64,000 nucleotides of DNA, taken from the NCBI GenBank assembly GCA_030425385.1, contig JAUIAH010000022.1, positions 62,001 to 126,000 of the forward strand, in the 5' to 3' direction. The position numbers and the translations under genes are program-made. Of the stretch, positions 43,779-53,696 are shown piece after piece (position 1 is the stretch's first letter; each line of letters begins with the position of its first letter). The notes below the pieces were generated by a model. It ran no database searches. It was given only the letters and a program-made list of their open reading frames with translations, and had not been told where the DNA came from. Source of the stretch: Verrucomicrobiia bacterium (GTDB lineage: Bacteria; Verrucomicrobiota; Verrucomicrobiia; Verrucomicrobiales; DEV007).

Positions 43779-44480
43779 ATGTCTATGTTAGAAGAACTCA
43801 AAGCGACCGTGGTCGAGGCGAATAAGCTCTTGGAGACTTCTGGCTTGGTCAAATTGACCTGGGGTAATGTCAGTGCCATTGACCGTGAGCGGGGAGTCTT
43901 TGGGATCAAGCCGAGTGGCGTGCCTTACAGCCAGTTGACCCCGGCGGACATCGTCCTCGTCGATTTGGATGGAAATCAGGTCGAAGGGAGCCTCTCGCCC
44001 TCTTCCGATACGAAGACGCATTTGGAGCTTTATCGAGCCTTCGACAAGATTGGTGGCGTCACCCACACCCATAGTGTGCATGCTACCATGTTTGCACAGG
44101 CGGGACGCGAGATCCCTTGTCTCGGCACTACGCATGCCGACCATTTCAATGGACCGGTGCCTGTTTGCCGGGCGCTCACACCTGAGGAAGTGGCTGAGGA
44201 TTACGAAGGCAACACTGGCAAAGCCATCGTCGAACGTTTCGCGGGTCTCGACCCGGTAGCCATGCCTGCTGTGTTGCAACTTCATCACGCGCCCTTCACT
44301 TGGGGCAAGAACGCCATGGATTCTGTCAAGAACAGCATCGCTTTGGAATCCTGTGCGGAAATGGCCTTGGGCACCTTTCACTTGCAAGCTGATGTCGCGG
44401 CCATTCCCTCGCATCTTCTAAACAAACACTACGAGCGCAAACATGGCCCCAATGCCTACTACGGCCAACGGAAGGGCTGA
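43779..44480 (+). CDS. araD: L-ribulose-5-phosphate 4-epimerase
   Basis: Class II aldolase-family epimerase that converts L-ribulose 5-phosphate to D-xylulose 5-phosphate, completing L-arabinose entry into the pentose phosphate pathway. About 233 residues from the ATG at 43779 (another ATG lies at 43785). Motifs: W-G-N-V-S, S-D-T-K-T-H-L-E-L-Y, zinc ligands T-H-T-H-S-V-H, and L-H-H-A-P-F-T-W-G. The Y-Y-G-Q near the C-terminus is typical of AraD. It follows araB with a 17-bp gap after the stop. The reaction product would feed pentose from pectin side-chain arabinan. Confidence 0.94.
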   Translation: MSMLEELKATVVEANKLLETSGLVKLTWGNVSAIDRERGVFGIKPSGVPYSQLTPADIVLVDLDGNQVEGSLSPSSDTKTHLELYRAFDKIGGVTHTHSVHATMFAQAGREIPCLGTTHADHFNGPVPVCRALTPEEVAEDYEGNTGKAIVERFAGLDPVAMPAVLQLHHAPFTWGKNAMDSVKNSIALESCAEMALGTFHLQADVAAIPSHLLNKHYERKHGPNAYYGQRKG

Positions 44481-44529
44481 TTTCCCCTTGTCAGCAATCG
44501 CTCATCTCTTCTACGCTTATCGCCCACTC

Positions 44530-45954
44530 ATGGTCTCTCGGATACTTCCCATCCTCGTCCTCATATTCGCGGGGAGCCTCCTCTTATCTTGTCAGTCCTT
44601 TCGCGAACCCCTGGATGTCTCCGAAAAGCCGATTCCAGGCAACGCCGAGCCGATAGATGAAGGCATCTCTGAGGACGTTTCCTCTCCTGAGTTACCAACG
44701 TTTGATGACCCCGGCGGCAATCTTGATTTGCGTCAGCTCACCCAGTTAGCCCTCGCCAATTCTCCCGCATTCGCCAGTGCGGAAGGCAATCTCAACGTTG
44801 CCAAAGCCCAGCGTCGCGCCCTCCGACATTGGCGCGATCCCGAGTTGCGGACTGGCTTTGATTGGGATGATGTGAGGGTGCAAGAAAGTCCTGGAGGTCC
44901 GGGGACTGACACTACCCGCCGCAATGAAGCCTTCGACGTGAGTGTTCGCTTCTTTCCTCCCAATCCCTGGGAGATGCGAGCCGAGTTGAGCAAAGCCCTT
45001 GCCGAGATCAGCTACGCAGAGTTCGCCTTGAGGCAAACGGGAAGGGAGATCATCAATCAAGTGCGCCGACTCTATCAAGATCTCCAATTCGCTCAGGAAG
45101 ACATTCGCTTGGGCAAAGGCGTCTATCGCTTGGAGCTCGAGGAGTATGAGCGGCTGAAAGCTGGCTCTCTCCGGGGGCCCGCAGATAACCAAAAGTTACG
45201 TGAACTTGATCGGCTGGACACAACGAGTGCCACTGAGATCCGGTTTCAAGCGCTTCGGAGTGAATTGGCAGCCCTCGTTGGCTTAGAGGATCCTAGCAGA
45301 ATCCGCGTGGAAGGTGTTCCCAATCGCCCTGTGGTGGGCTTTCGTCCAGATACCGTTGAGGCGCTCACCGAAATGGCATTCATGAACAACCTTGAGATCG
45401 CTGACTTGGATCGCTTGCAGAAACTGGCACAAGGGGACCTCGCGGCATTTAAGGCGACAAAGATTCCCTGGGTATCCTTCTTTGAGATGGGCCGCGATCG
45501 ACGCTACAACGAGCACCTGCCCGTCAATGATCAGTATTCCGCGAGACTCGCCTTCAATGTTCCCATCTTCTCGGTCTTCAGCAAAGAGGGTGAGGTCTAT
45601 CAAGAACAGATCCGCAGCTACAAGAAGCAGGCCGAGCGCTATCGCAAACAGATCCAACGTCGGATTTCCAGTAGGATCAACAGCATCAAGAACGCCCGCG
45701 AGGGATTGGGGCGCTTCGATAGGGAAACAGCTAGTATCATTGCTAAGTATGCGGCTGTTGAGAATGAATTGAACGACGCGCTCGGGAATCAAGCCGCAGA
45801 AGTCGCTCATCGCCGCCGATTGAAGGCCTTGGAACGTTCGCGCGAACGCCTGGATGCTGAAGAAGCTTATCACGAGGCGCTCCTCGATCTCGAAGAGATC
45901 ATTCGTGGCGATATCGAAGAGGTCTTTCACAAGCGCGCGGACGCGGCCGAATGA
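44530..45954 (+). CDS. TolC-like outer-membrane efflux lipoprotein
   Basis: A 474-residue protein from the ATG at 44530 with a lipoprotein signal ending L-L-L-S-C (Cys21) and a long acidic linker. The rest is almost wholly helical with the outer-membrane efflux (OEP/TolC) pattern: L-D-L-R-Q-L-T-Q-L-A-L-A-N-S-P at the first helix, R-R-L-Y-Q-D-L-Q-F-A-Q-E-D, V-P-I-F-S-V-F near the trimer barrel, and two long coiled-coil stretches. It would form the outer-membrane channel of an RND or ABC efflux pump, but no pump genes are adjacent. The stop overlaps the next start as ATGA. Confidence 0.82.
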   Translation: MVSRILPILVLIFAGSLLLSCQSFREPLDVSEKPIPGNAEPIDEGISEDVSSPELPTFDDPGGNLDLRQLTQLALANSPAFASAEGNLNVAKAQRRALRHWRDPELRTGFDWDDVRVQESPGGPGTDTTRRNEAFDVSVRFFPPNPWEMRAELSKALAEISYAEFALRQTGREIINQVRRLYQDLQFAQEDIRLGKGVYRLELEEYERLKAGSLRGPADNQKLRELDRLDTTSATEIRFQALRSELAALVGLEDPSRIRVEGVPNRPVVGFRPDTVEALTEMAFMNNLEIADLDRLQKLAQGDLAAFKATKIPWVSFFEMGRDRRYNEHLPVNDQYSARLAFNVPIFSVFSKEGEVYQEQIRSYKKQAERYRKQIQRRISSRINSIKNAREGLGRFDRETASIIAKYAAVENELNDALGNQAAEVAHRRRLKALERSRERLDAEEAYHEALLDLEEIIRGDIEEVFHKRADAAE

Positions 45955-46919
45955 GAGTCGTCTTTCTAGATGCCTCTACCGTGCAGCACGCGAACGACGT
46001 TGATCTTTCGCCCCTGGAAGGAATCGGTTCCTTTCAAAGCTACGAAACCACGACGCCCGATCAGCTCGCGGAGCGCTTGCGCGATGCTGCGATTGTCATC
46101 GCTAACAAAGTGCGTCTGAATGCCGAGTTGATCACCGCGCATCCGGATCTGAAAGTGATCGCCGTGGCTGCGACCGGCACGAACAACGTTGACTTGGACG
46201 CCGCCCGCCGAGCAGGGGTGCAAGTGTGCAACGTGCGCGGGTACTCGACTGAGAGCGTGGCTCAGCATGCTGTGGCAGCCATGCTCAATCTGGCCACACA
46301 GATGCATCGTTACACCGCTGAGCCCACTCAATGGGCTTCTTCGCCGATCTTTACCCGTCTTGACTATCCGGTGATCGAGCTGCAGGGGCGCACGCTGGGG
46401 CTCATCGGCGTGGGAAATATAGGAAGGCGTGTGGGAGAGATTGCGCAAGCGTTAGGCATGCGAGTGATAGGCTACGCGCGACCGGGCAGCAACCAAGAGG
46501 TGCATGCTGAATGGCCACGTGTCCCCATGGATGCCCTTTTGGCAGAAAGTGATGTGGTTAGTTTGCATTGTCCTCTGACGGAGGAGACGCAGGGGCTCAT
46601 GAATGCCGAGACCCTGCGTGCCATGAAGCCAGGTGCCTTTCTCATCAACACGGGGCGCGGGGAACTCGTCGAGGAAGCGGCTTTGCTGACTAGTCTTCGC
46701 GAGGGACATCTAGGAGGGGCTGGATTGGACGTCTTGTCAGTCGAACCCCCTCCAGCAAATCATCCCTTGCTTGAGGCGGCTAGCAGTTTGCCCAATCTCT
46801 TGATCACTCCTCACACCGCCTGGAGTTCTCGCACGGCTCGGCAAGAACTCATCCATCGTGTCGCCGCCAATATCCGCGCGTTTATCGAGACGGGCGAAGC
46901 TACCAATCGCGTGGCTTGA
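45951..46919 (+). CDS. D-2-hydroxyacid dehydrogenase (glycerate/hydroxypyruvate-like)
   Basis: A 322-residue NAD-dependent dehydrogenase of the D-isomer 2-hydroxyacid family, beginning at the ATGA overlap with the TolC-like gene. N-terminal catalytic half: V-A-A-T-G-T-N-N-V-D. Rossmann loop L-I-G-V-G-N-I-G-R-R-V (~148-158). Catalytic arginine in N-T-G-R-G-E-L-V and base histidine in T-P-H-T-A-W-S-S. It reduces or oxidises small 2-hydroxyacids such as glycerate or hydroxypyruvate. The pairing with an outer-membrane channel has no evident logic. Confidence 0.9.
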   Translation: MRVVFLDASTVQHANDVDLSPLEGIGSFQSYETTTPDQLAERLRDAAIVIANKVRLNAELITAHPDLKVIAVAATGTNNVDLDAARRAGVQVCNVRGYSTESVAQHAVAAMLNLATQMHRYTAEPTQWASSPIFTRLDYPVIELQGRTLGLIGVGNIGRRVGEIAQALGMRVIGYARPGSNQEVHAEWPRVPMDALLAESDVVSLHCPLTEETQGLMNAETLRAMKPGAFLINTGRGELVEEAALLTSLREGHLGGAGLDVLSVEPPPANHPLLEAASSLPNLLITPHTAWSSRTARQELIHRVAANIRAFIETGEATNRVA

Positions 46920-46923
46920 GGCC

Positions 46924-49473
46924 TCATCGGAGCAGTTCTTCCCAGGCATACCGGAGGAAATAGAGTTCTCGATTGCCCTCATAGAGTACGCCAACGTGGT
47001 CGTCACCCACGGGCGTGAGGCAAGAGTAGCCCGCTCCAAGACGAGAATCATAGACAGTGTGCCACTGCTCGGGCCAGGTCATGCCTTCGTCTCGGCTGAG
47101 TTTAAGCGTCATGCGGTAGCGTCCACGATCCGTGGCAGGGTTGGAGAATGCTAACAAAGCTCCCAGCTGAGGATGGTCCACGCGGATGAGCGATGCCATG
47201 CAGGTGGGCTCGATGAGCGCGGCACGGTCTGTGGGATGCCGTTCCCAAGTCTTCCCGAGATCGCGCGTGATTGCCACGGTCCGTCCGCGATGCGCGTCCG
47301 TTCGGGCGCGATTCCGATTGTCGCGGCAATTGAGCATGAGCGCGCCATCGCCGAGTTCCACCACTTGAGCTTCGGTGGTATCGATCTTCACGCCGGTGCC
47401 AATCGACCACGTCTCGCCACGATCCCTGCTCGTGATGATGGTTGAGAATGGTTTGCCTTCGTTAGGGGGCGCATTCTCGCTGCGATACTGCGCAGCGAAG
47501 ACCAACGTCCCATCACGCATCGTGATGCCTTTGCCAGGGCCTGCCAATACAAAGCGCCACTTTGGATCCTTCACCTGAGAAGTGATGTTACGAGGCAGTG
47601 ACCAGGTGAGGCCATCGTCGTCACTGTGAGTGAGCATCAATTGCCCCGTTTCGTCCGGTGTCATGCCAGGACCCGATCCATGCCAAGAGCGGTTTCCATG
47701 ACTCCAGGTGGCGGCGACCCAGATGCGACCGGTGACCGTATCGACGAGGATGGCTGGGTCGCCGATGCCGTCATGATGCCATTGGGGATCGTCTCCCATG
47801 TCCATGATGATCTGCATGGGCGACCAAGTCTGCCCACCATCGATACTGCGTGACAACCCCACATCAATGTCATTCGGAAGATCACCTGCCCCACGATAAC
47901 GATTGTCGTACACGGCTAACAAGGTTCCATTGGTGCTCGTTGCTAGGCCGGGGATGCGATAAGTGTGGCAGGCGTCCTGTCCTCCTTGGCGTAAGGCGAT
48001 GCCTACGCGAGCAGGGCCGGTAAGCGTTGCTAAGGTGGGTAAGTGTGCGTCGCGGTCGATCTCCAAGGACTCTAAACGTATCTCCACTCGATCATCGAGG
48101 CGCGCCGCAGGGCTGAGGGTCACGTTGATGGGAAAGCGATTCTGACCCTCTTCCAGGAAATGATTCGTTTCAAATCGCATCTCACTTGAGGGTGTTAGGG
48201 AATGGCCTAGCACGTGCACGGCACTGATGGCATTCATGGCTGAAGGATCTGGAAAGCTGAGCGTCACGGCTCGGATCGCCTTGGGCTGTTTCTCGCCTTG
48301 CGTCGGCACCATCACGTGCATGTAAATGCTAGACTCCTTGCCTAACAAAAGCGGTTGTTGAGGCTGGTAGACGCGGAGGCCTAAGATAGTCATGTCGTGG
48401 ACGTCATTGGCGGATACGGCATCGTCACATTTATCCATGAAGGCCATGGCAGCTTCCCAGTCCTCTTCGGTCTCGTCGTGTGTGCCCTCGCGAAAGTGAC
48501 AGGCGTTGCGCCAAGTGGCGACGCTGAGGAGTCCAAAGACGGGCGCGGCTGCCACACAGGCCTGTCGTGTGCCAGAGGGATTCGCCCATCGATCACCAGT
48601 GGCATCTGTTGAAAGAACAGCGCGCGGAGCGATGAGCGCTCTGAGATAGTGTTGATCATAAGGCAAATGATCCTCACGTCCTGCATAGTCGCGAAACTGT
48701 GGAGCAAACCAATAGGCGAAACGGTTAGGATCGGTGATCGCCTCCAAGCTCTCTGCGTGTCCGTCTTGACCGCGATAAAGGCCGGCGCCTCCGGCACCCG
48801 ATCCGTTTGGTAAGGTCACGGTCACACGCTCGTCCAAAGCGCCTGTGAGCAGCGCCACCTTCCCCCCGCGCGAATGCCCAAACACTGCGATCCGATTGGG
48901 ATCAACCTCCGGCCATGTGAGCACGTGATCGATCACCCGCATCCCACCCCAGGCCCACACGGCCAACGTGCCCCAGTCGTGATCTGGAAAAGCCTGCTGC
49001 GCCGGTCCCGCCACACCGGGCGCATCTGGATCGAGATCCGTCCGCAGATACTCACTGACAATAATGCCCCTCTCTAACAGTCTTTCGGCAACCGCTACAT
49101 GCCCAATCGCGGCGTCATTCTTGATCACCACGCCAAAGGGCCCTTCCCTATTGGGAATCAAATAACCGACCCGCATGCTGAAGGACGTCGAGCCCTGCTG
49201 GAAGGTCAACGTGACGCGACGATCGATCCCTTTGCCGCCGAAGACTTCTTTCTCCGAGGTGATCTCAGCTTCCCAAGTCTCTGGGGCAGAGGGGACCTGC
49301 CCATACTGCGTGGCCAGGATCTTTTCGCGAATCTCGGCGCGCCGCAGCAACCAATCTTCAGGTGACGTCACCAAACGCCCATCCTCGAAGACCAAAGGAT
49401 CGGGTAGTGGCGAATCCGCATTCACGGAGGCGAGAGAGAGAGAGAAGACGAGATAGGCAATGACAGCGCGCAT
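46924..49473 (-). CDS. Secreted CE15-like esterase fused to GH33-like sialidase
   Basis: An 849-residue bifunctional-looking protein; the ATG at 49473 gives the signal peptide MRAVIAYLVFSLSLASVNA. Residues ~30-400 form an alpha/beta-hydrolase of the glucuronoyl esterase (CE15) type with nucleophile motif F-G-H-S-R-G-G-K (Ser201) and a downstream F-R-E-G-T-H histidine. Residues ~490-849 form a six-bladed sialidase-type propeller with Y-R-I-P near 505 and five Asp boxes: S-I-D-G-G-Q-T-W, S-D-D-D-G-L-T-W, S-R-D-R-G-E-T-W, T-R-D-L-G-K-T-W and S-R-D-E-G-M-T-W. Each half is intact as far as I can see. It would de-esterify a uronic acid ester and act on a neighbouring sugar. Convergent with the hydroxyacid dehydrogenase (5-bp gap). 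Confidence 0.85.
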   Translation of the reverse strand: MRAVIAYLVFSLSLASVNADSPLPDPLVFEDGRLVTSPEDWLLRRAEIREKILATQYGQVPSAPETWEAEITSEKEVFGGKGIDRRVTLTFQQGSTSFSMRVGYLIPNREGPFGVVIKNDAAIGHVAVAERLLERGIIVSEYLRTDLDPDAPGVAGPAQQAFPDHDWGTLAVWAWGGMRVIDHVLTWPEVDPNRIAVFGHSRGGKVALLTGALDERVTVTLPNGSGAGGAGLYRGQDGHAESLEAITDPNRFAYWFAPQFRDYAGREDHLPYDQHYLRALIAPRAVLSTDATGDRWANPSGTRQACVAAAPVFGLLSVATWRNACHFREGTHDETEEDWEAAMAFMDKCDDAVSANDVHDMTILGLRVYQPQQPLLLGKESSIYMHVMVPTQGEKQPKAIRAVTLSFPDPSAMNAISAVHVLGHSLTPSSEMRFETNHFLEEGQNRFPINVTLSPAARLDDRVEIRLESLEIDRDAHLPTLATLTGPARVGIALRQGGQDACHTYRIPGLATSTNGTLLAVYDNRYRGAGDLPNDIDVGLSRSIDGGQTWSPMQIIMDMGDDPQWHHDGIGDPAILVDTVTGRIWVAATWSHGNRSWHGSGPGMTPDETGQLMLTHSDDDGLTWSLPRNITSQVKDPKWRFVLAGPGKGITMRDGTLVFAAQYRSENAPPNEGKPFSTIITSRDRGETWSIGTGVKIDTTEAQVVELGDGALMLNCRDNRNRARTDAHRGRTVAITRDLGKTWERHPTDRAALIEPTCMASLIRVDHPQLGALLAFSNPATDRGRYRMTLKLSRDEGMTWPEQWHTVYDSRLGAGYSCLTPVGDDHVGVLYEGNRELYFLRYAWEELLR

Positions 49474-49491
49474 GGGTCCCAAGCATCGTGA

Positions 49492-50703
<1,212 letters not shown>

Positions 50704-50719
50704 GCTAGGCTTGCGGCGT

Positions 50720-52120
50720 ATGACGCCTTCTTCATCGGCCATCTGGCATTGGTTCTCGATCGCAATGATCGGGGTGCTGTTGCTGAATGCCTGTGATCAA
50801 GGGAGGCAAGAAGACAGGTCACCAGAGCCGACTGCCCAAACGGAAGCGCCAGCTCCTGAGGAGGCGGAGGTAGAGGTAGAAGCGGAGGATGCTCTGGCGG
50901 AGGAGGAAACGCCTCCACCCCCGCCCGAGGTCGATACTCCCGAAGAGGCGGTCGACACGAGTGCGCGTGTGGCGATTCTGGGTTATCATCGCTTTTCCGA
51001 ATCGGCGAAGATCTCGAAGCGCCACCTGCCCACGACCATTCACGTGGAGAAATTCCGGGCGCAGATGCAGGCACTCAAGGACAATGAGATTCCTGTCATT
51101 CCCATGAGCGATTTCCTGGCTTGGCGTCGTGGGGAGAAGCATTTGCCTCCGTTCTCGGTCATCATCACGATTGATGATGGTTACCGATCAATCTACGAGC
51201 AGGCGTTTCCTGTTCTCAAGGAGTTTGAGTTTCCCTTCACGCTTTATCTCTATACCAACTACCTGGAAGGGGGGGGGAAGACTATGACGCATGCGGAAGT
51301 GTTAGAAATGGTGGCGGCGGGTGCCGAGATTGGGAGCCATAGTGTTTCTCATCAGGACATGCGTAATCGTGGGAGGAGAAGCGCGGAGAAGCACGCCGCG
51401 TTTCTCAAGGAGGAGACGGCTGGCTCTCGCAGAATCCTCAAAGAGCGTCTCGGTGTTGAGCCGGCAACCTTTGCTTATCCCTATGGAGCCTACGATGATG
51501 AGGCGATGGAGGCGGTGAAGGACGCAGGGTACGAAGCGGCATTCACGATTCGTGGTCAGAAAGTTGATTGGGAAACGGCACTCTTCGAAGCGGGGCGTTA
51601 CATTGTGCATGGGGGAATAGACCAGCCCTTTGATCTAGCGGTTTCGTCAAAGATTCCGTCAGGAGCCGTTGGGGCGACAAATCTTCTCAAGGAAACGATC
51701 ACAGATGAGGCCACGGGTGAGGAGAAGCCACTCATTCAGGTTTCGCCAGCCTATGGAAGCGTGGTCAAGGACCGTCGTCCTGAGATGCGTGTGGATTTGT
51801 CAGGGATAGAAGGATTGGATCCCGATTCGCTGAGCATGGAAATCTCGGGTGTGGGCAGTGTGGAGGCGGTCTTCGATCCTGAGACCAAGGTGTATGCCTA
51901 CCGCACCCAGCAACGTTTGCGCATGCCAGAGTATTGGGTGCAGGTGAGTTTCAAGCGATCAGGTAAGCGTCAGCAGGAGACGGTCCGTTGGAAATTTCAG
52001 TTAGACCTCGTTGGACTCTATCTCGATTTGGCGAAAGCCGAGCTGAGCACGCAACGCGCTGACGAAAGCAATGAGGATGAGGATCTCGTAGCCCAGCCGT
52101 CCTCTCAGGAAAGCGAGTAA
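50720..52120 (+). CDS. Lipoprotein polysaccharide deacetylase (NodB-like)
   Basis: A 466-residue lipoprotein with signal M-I-G-V-L-L-L-N-A-C and an acidic/proline-rich linker (~30-75). The NodB domain runs ~85-300: I-T-I-D-D-G-Y-R-S (catalytic base and metal aspartates at ~150-155) and I-G-S-H-S-V-S-H-Q-D-M (metal histidines ~206-211), then F-A-Y-P-Y-G-A-Y. The C-terminal 150 residues form a separate beta domain. These enzymes remove N- or O-acetyl groups from peptidoglycan, chitin-like or xylan polymers. The gene starts 17 bp after leuB; co-transcription is possible. Confidence 0.9.
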   Translation: MTPSSSAIWHWFSIAMIGVLLLNACDQGRQEDRSPEPTAQTEAPAPEEAEVEVEAEDALAEEETPPPPPEVDTPEEAVDTSARVAILGYHRFSESAKISKRHLPTTIHVEKFRAQMQALKDNEIPVIPMSDFLAWRRGEKHLPPFSVIITIDDGYRSIYEQAFPVLKEFEFPFTLYLYTNYLEGGGKTMTHAEVLEMVAAGAEIGSHSVSHQDMRNRGRRSAEKHAAFLKEETAGSRRILKERLGVEPATFAYPYGAYDDEAMEAVKDAGYEAAFTIRGQKVDWETALFEAGRYIVHGGIDQPFDLAVSSKIPSGAVGATNLLKETITDEATGEEKPLIQVSPAYGSVVKDRRPEMRVDLSGIEGLDPDSLSMEISGVGSVEAVFDPETKVYAYRTQQRLRMPEYWVQVSFKRSGKRQQETVRWKFQLDLVGLYLDLAKAELSTQRADESNEDEDLVAQPSSQESE

Positions 52121-52144
52121 CGTTAATCACCACCACTTCAGATC

Positions 52145-53482
52145 ATGTTTAGTCAATTGTCAGATAGCCTCGAGGGTGCTTTCAAGAAGCTCCGGGGACA
52201 GGGGAAGATCACCGAGAAAAACGTTTCCGATGCGATGCGCGAAGTGCGCATGGCATTGTTAGAAGCGGACGTCGAGTTTAGCGTGGCCAAGTCCTTCATT
52301 GCCAATGTGAAGGAGAAATCCCTGGGGCAGGAAGTCTTGCGGAGCATCAAGCCGGGCGAGCAGATCGTGAAGATCTTCCACGACGAGCTCACGGCGTTGT
52401 TAGGCGGTGATGCGGAGGAACTGAACCTGGAGTCCCCTGGCAGAATCCTCATGGTGGGACTGAACGGCGCCGGTAAGACGACGACCTCAGCTAAGCTTGC
52501 TCTGCGTCTCAAGAAGGAAGGTCGTCAGCCGCATCTGGTGGCGTGTGACCTTTATCGTCCGGCAGCCGTGGATCAATTGGCGACTTTGGCAGAGGAGATC
52601 GATGTGCCCATCTTCAAGCCCGAGAAGGGAGAGACAGACATTCTCAAGGTCGCCGAACAAGCGCTGGCCTGGGGAGAAGAGCGCAAGGCGCCTCTGCTCA
52701 TCTTTGACACGGCTGGCCGTCAGGAAGTGGATACTGAACTCGTGGAAGAGCTCAAGCGCTTGCATGCGTTTCTTGAACCACAAGAGGTTCTGCTAGTGGC
52801 CGATTCCGCGACCGGACAACAGGCGGTCAGTGTGGCCTCACATTTCGACGAAGCGGTGCAGGTGACGGGCATTGTCCTCACCAAGCTCGATGGTGATGCG
52901 CGCGGTGGTGCGGCACTCTCCATGCGGCAAGTCACCGGTAAGCCCATCAAACTCGCGAGCATGGGCGAGAAGATGGATCAGCTCGATCTCTTTGTCCCAG
53001 ATCGCATGGCGGGACGCATTCTCGGGATGGGTGATGTGGTTGGCCTGGTGGAGAAAGCTGCCTCGGAGATCGAGGAGAAGGATGCCCTTCGCATGGCTGA
53101 GAAGATTCAGAAGGCGACCTTCGACTTCAACGATTTCCTCATGCAGATGAAGATGCTCAAGAAGCTCGGTCCTTTGGAGGGCCTGCTTGGTATGTTACCG
53201 GGCATGGGGAAACTCAAGAATCTCCCCGTCAATGATGGGCAGATGAAGCGGGTGGAAGCCATCATCTTGTCCATGACGCCGAAAGAACGCTCCCGTCCAG
53301 AAATTCTCAATGGACGTCGACGCCAGCGGATTGCCAAGGGCAGTGGGACCAAGGTTTCGGAAGTGAACAACCTGCTCCGGCAATTCTCGCAGATGCGTAA
53401 GATGATGAAGAACAAGGGACAACTGAAGAAGATGATGTCCCAAATGGGAGGGGGACAGCTTCCCAAAGGCATGGGTTTCTGA
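52145..53482 (+). CDS. ffh: Signal recognition particle GTPase Ffh
   Basis: A 445-residue Ffh (SRP54), the GTPase that targets nascent membrane proteins to the Sec translocon together with 4.5S RNA and FtsY. N domain ~1-85; G domain with P-loop G-L-N-G-A-G-K-T-T-T, D-T-A-G-R and T-K-L-D-G-D-A-R-G-G; M domain from ~330, methionine-rich, ending G-Q-L-P-K-G-M-G-F. All G motifs are intact. I see no 4.5S RNA or ribosomal protein S16 gene beside it. After the stop lies a 214-bp gap that contains no gene or clear hairpin. Confidence 0.97.
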   Translation: MFSQLSDSLEGAFKKLRGQGKITEKNVSDAMREVRMALLEADVEFSVAKSFIANVKEKSLGQEVLRSIKPGEQIVKIFHDELTALLGGDAEELNLESPGRILMVGLNGAGKTTTSAKLALRLKKEGRQPHLVACDLYRPAAVDQLATLAEEIDVPIFKPEKGETDILKVAEQALAWGEERKAPLLIFDTAGRQEVDTELVEELKRLHAFLEPQEVLLVADSATGQQAVSVASHFDEAVQVTGIVLTKLDGDARGGAALSMRQVTGKPIKLASMGEKMDQLDLFVPDRMAGRILGMGDVVGLVEKAASEIEEKDALRMAEKIQKATFDFNDFLMQMKMLKKLGPLEGLLGMLPGMGKLKNLPVNDGQMKRVEAIILSMTPKERSRPEILNGRRRQRIAKGSGTKVSEVNNLLRQFSQMRKMMKNKGQLKKMMSQMGGGQLPKGMGF

Positions 53483-53696
53483 AATATTTCTTCGAAGATC
53501 GGCGGTTTTTCCGACAAATTTCACGGCGACAACCCGTTTAAGCTACATTAAGTACCATGATCATCGGCCACACCTAACCCTCGCTGCCGTGATCCGAATG
53601 GTTCTTCATACTGTTCTTCCATCAACCCTTGCAATCCAATCAGAGTAGCGTTCTAACCCTGCGCTCTCTCAACCCCTTGTACACCAACCACTTGTT

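Noticed and set aside
43788..44414. Minus-strand frame opposite araD
   Set aside because: araD motifs (zinc histidines, W-G-N-V-S) are on the plus strand; the antisense frame has no recognisable domain.
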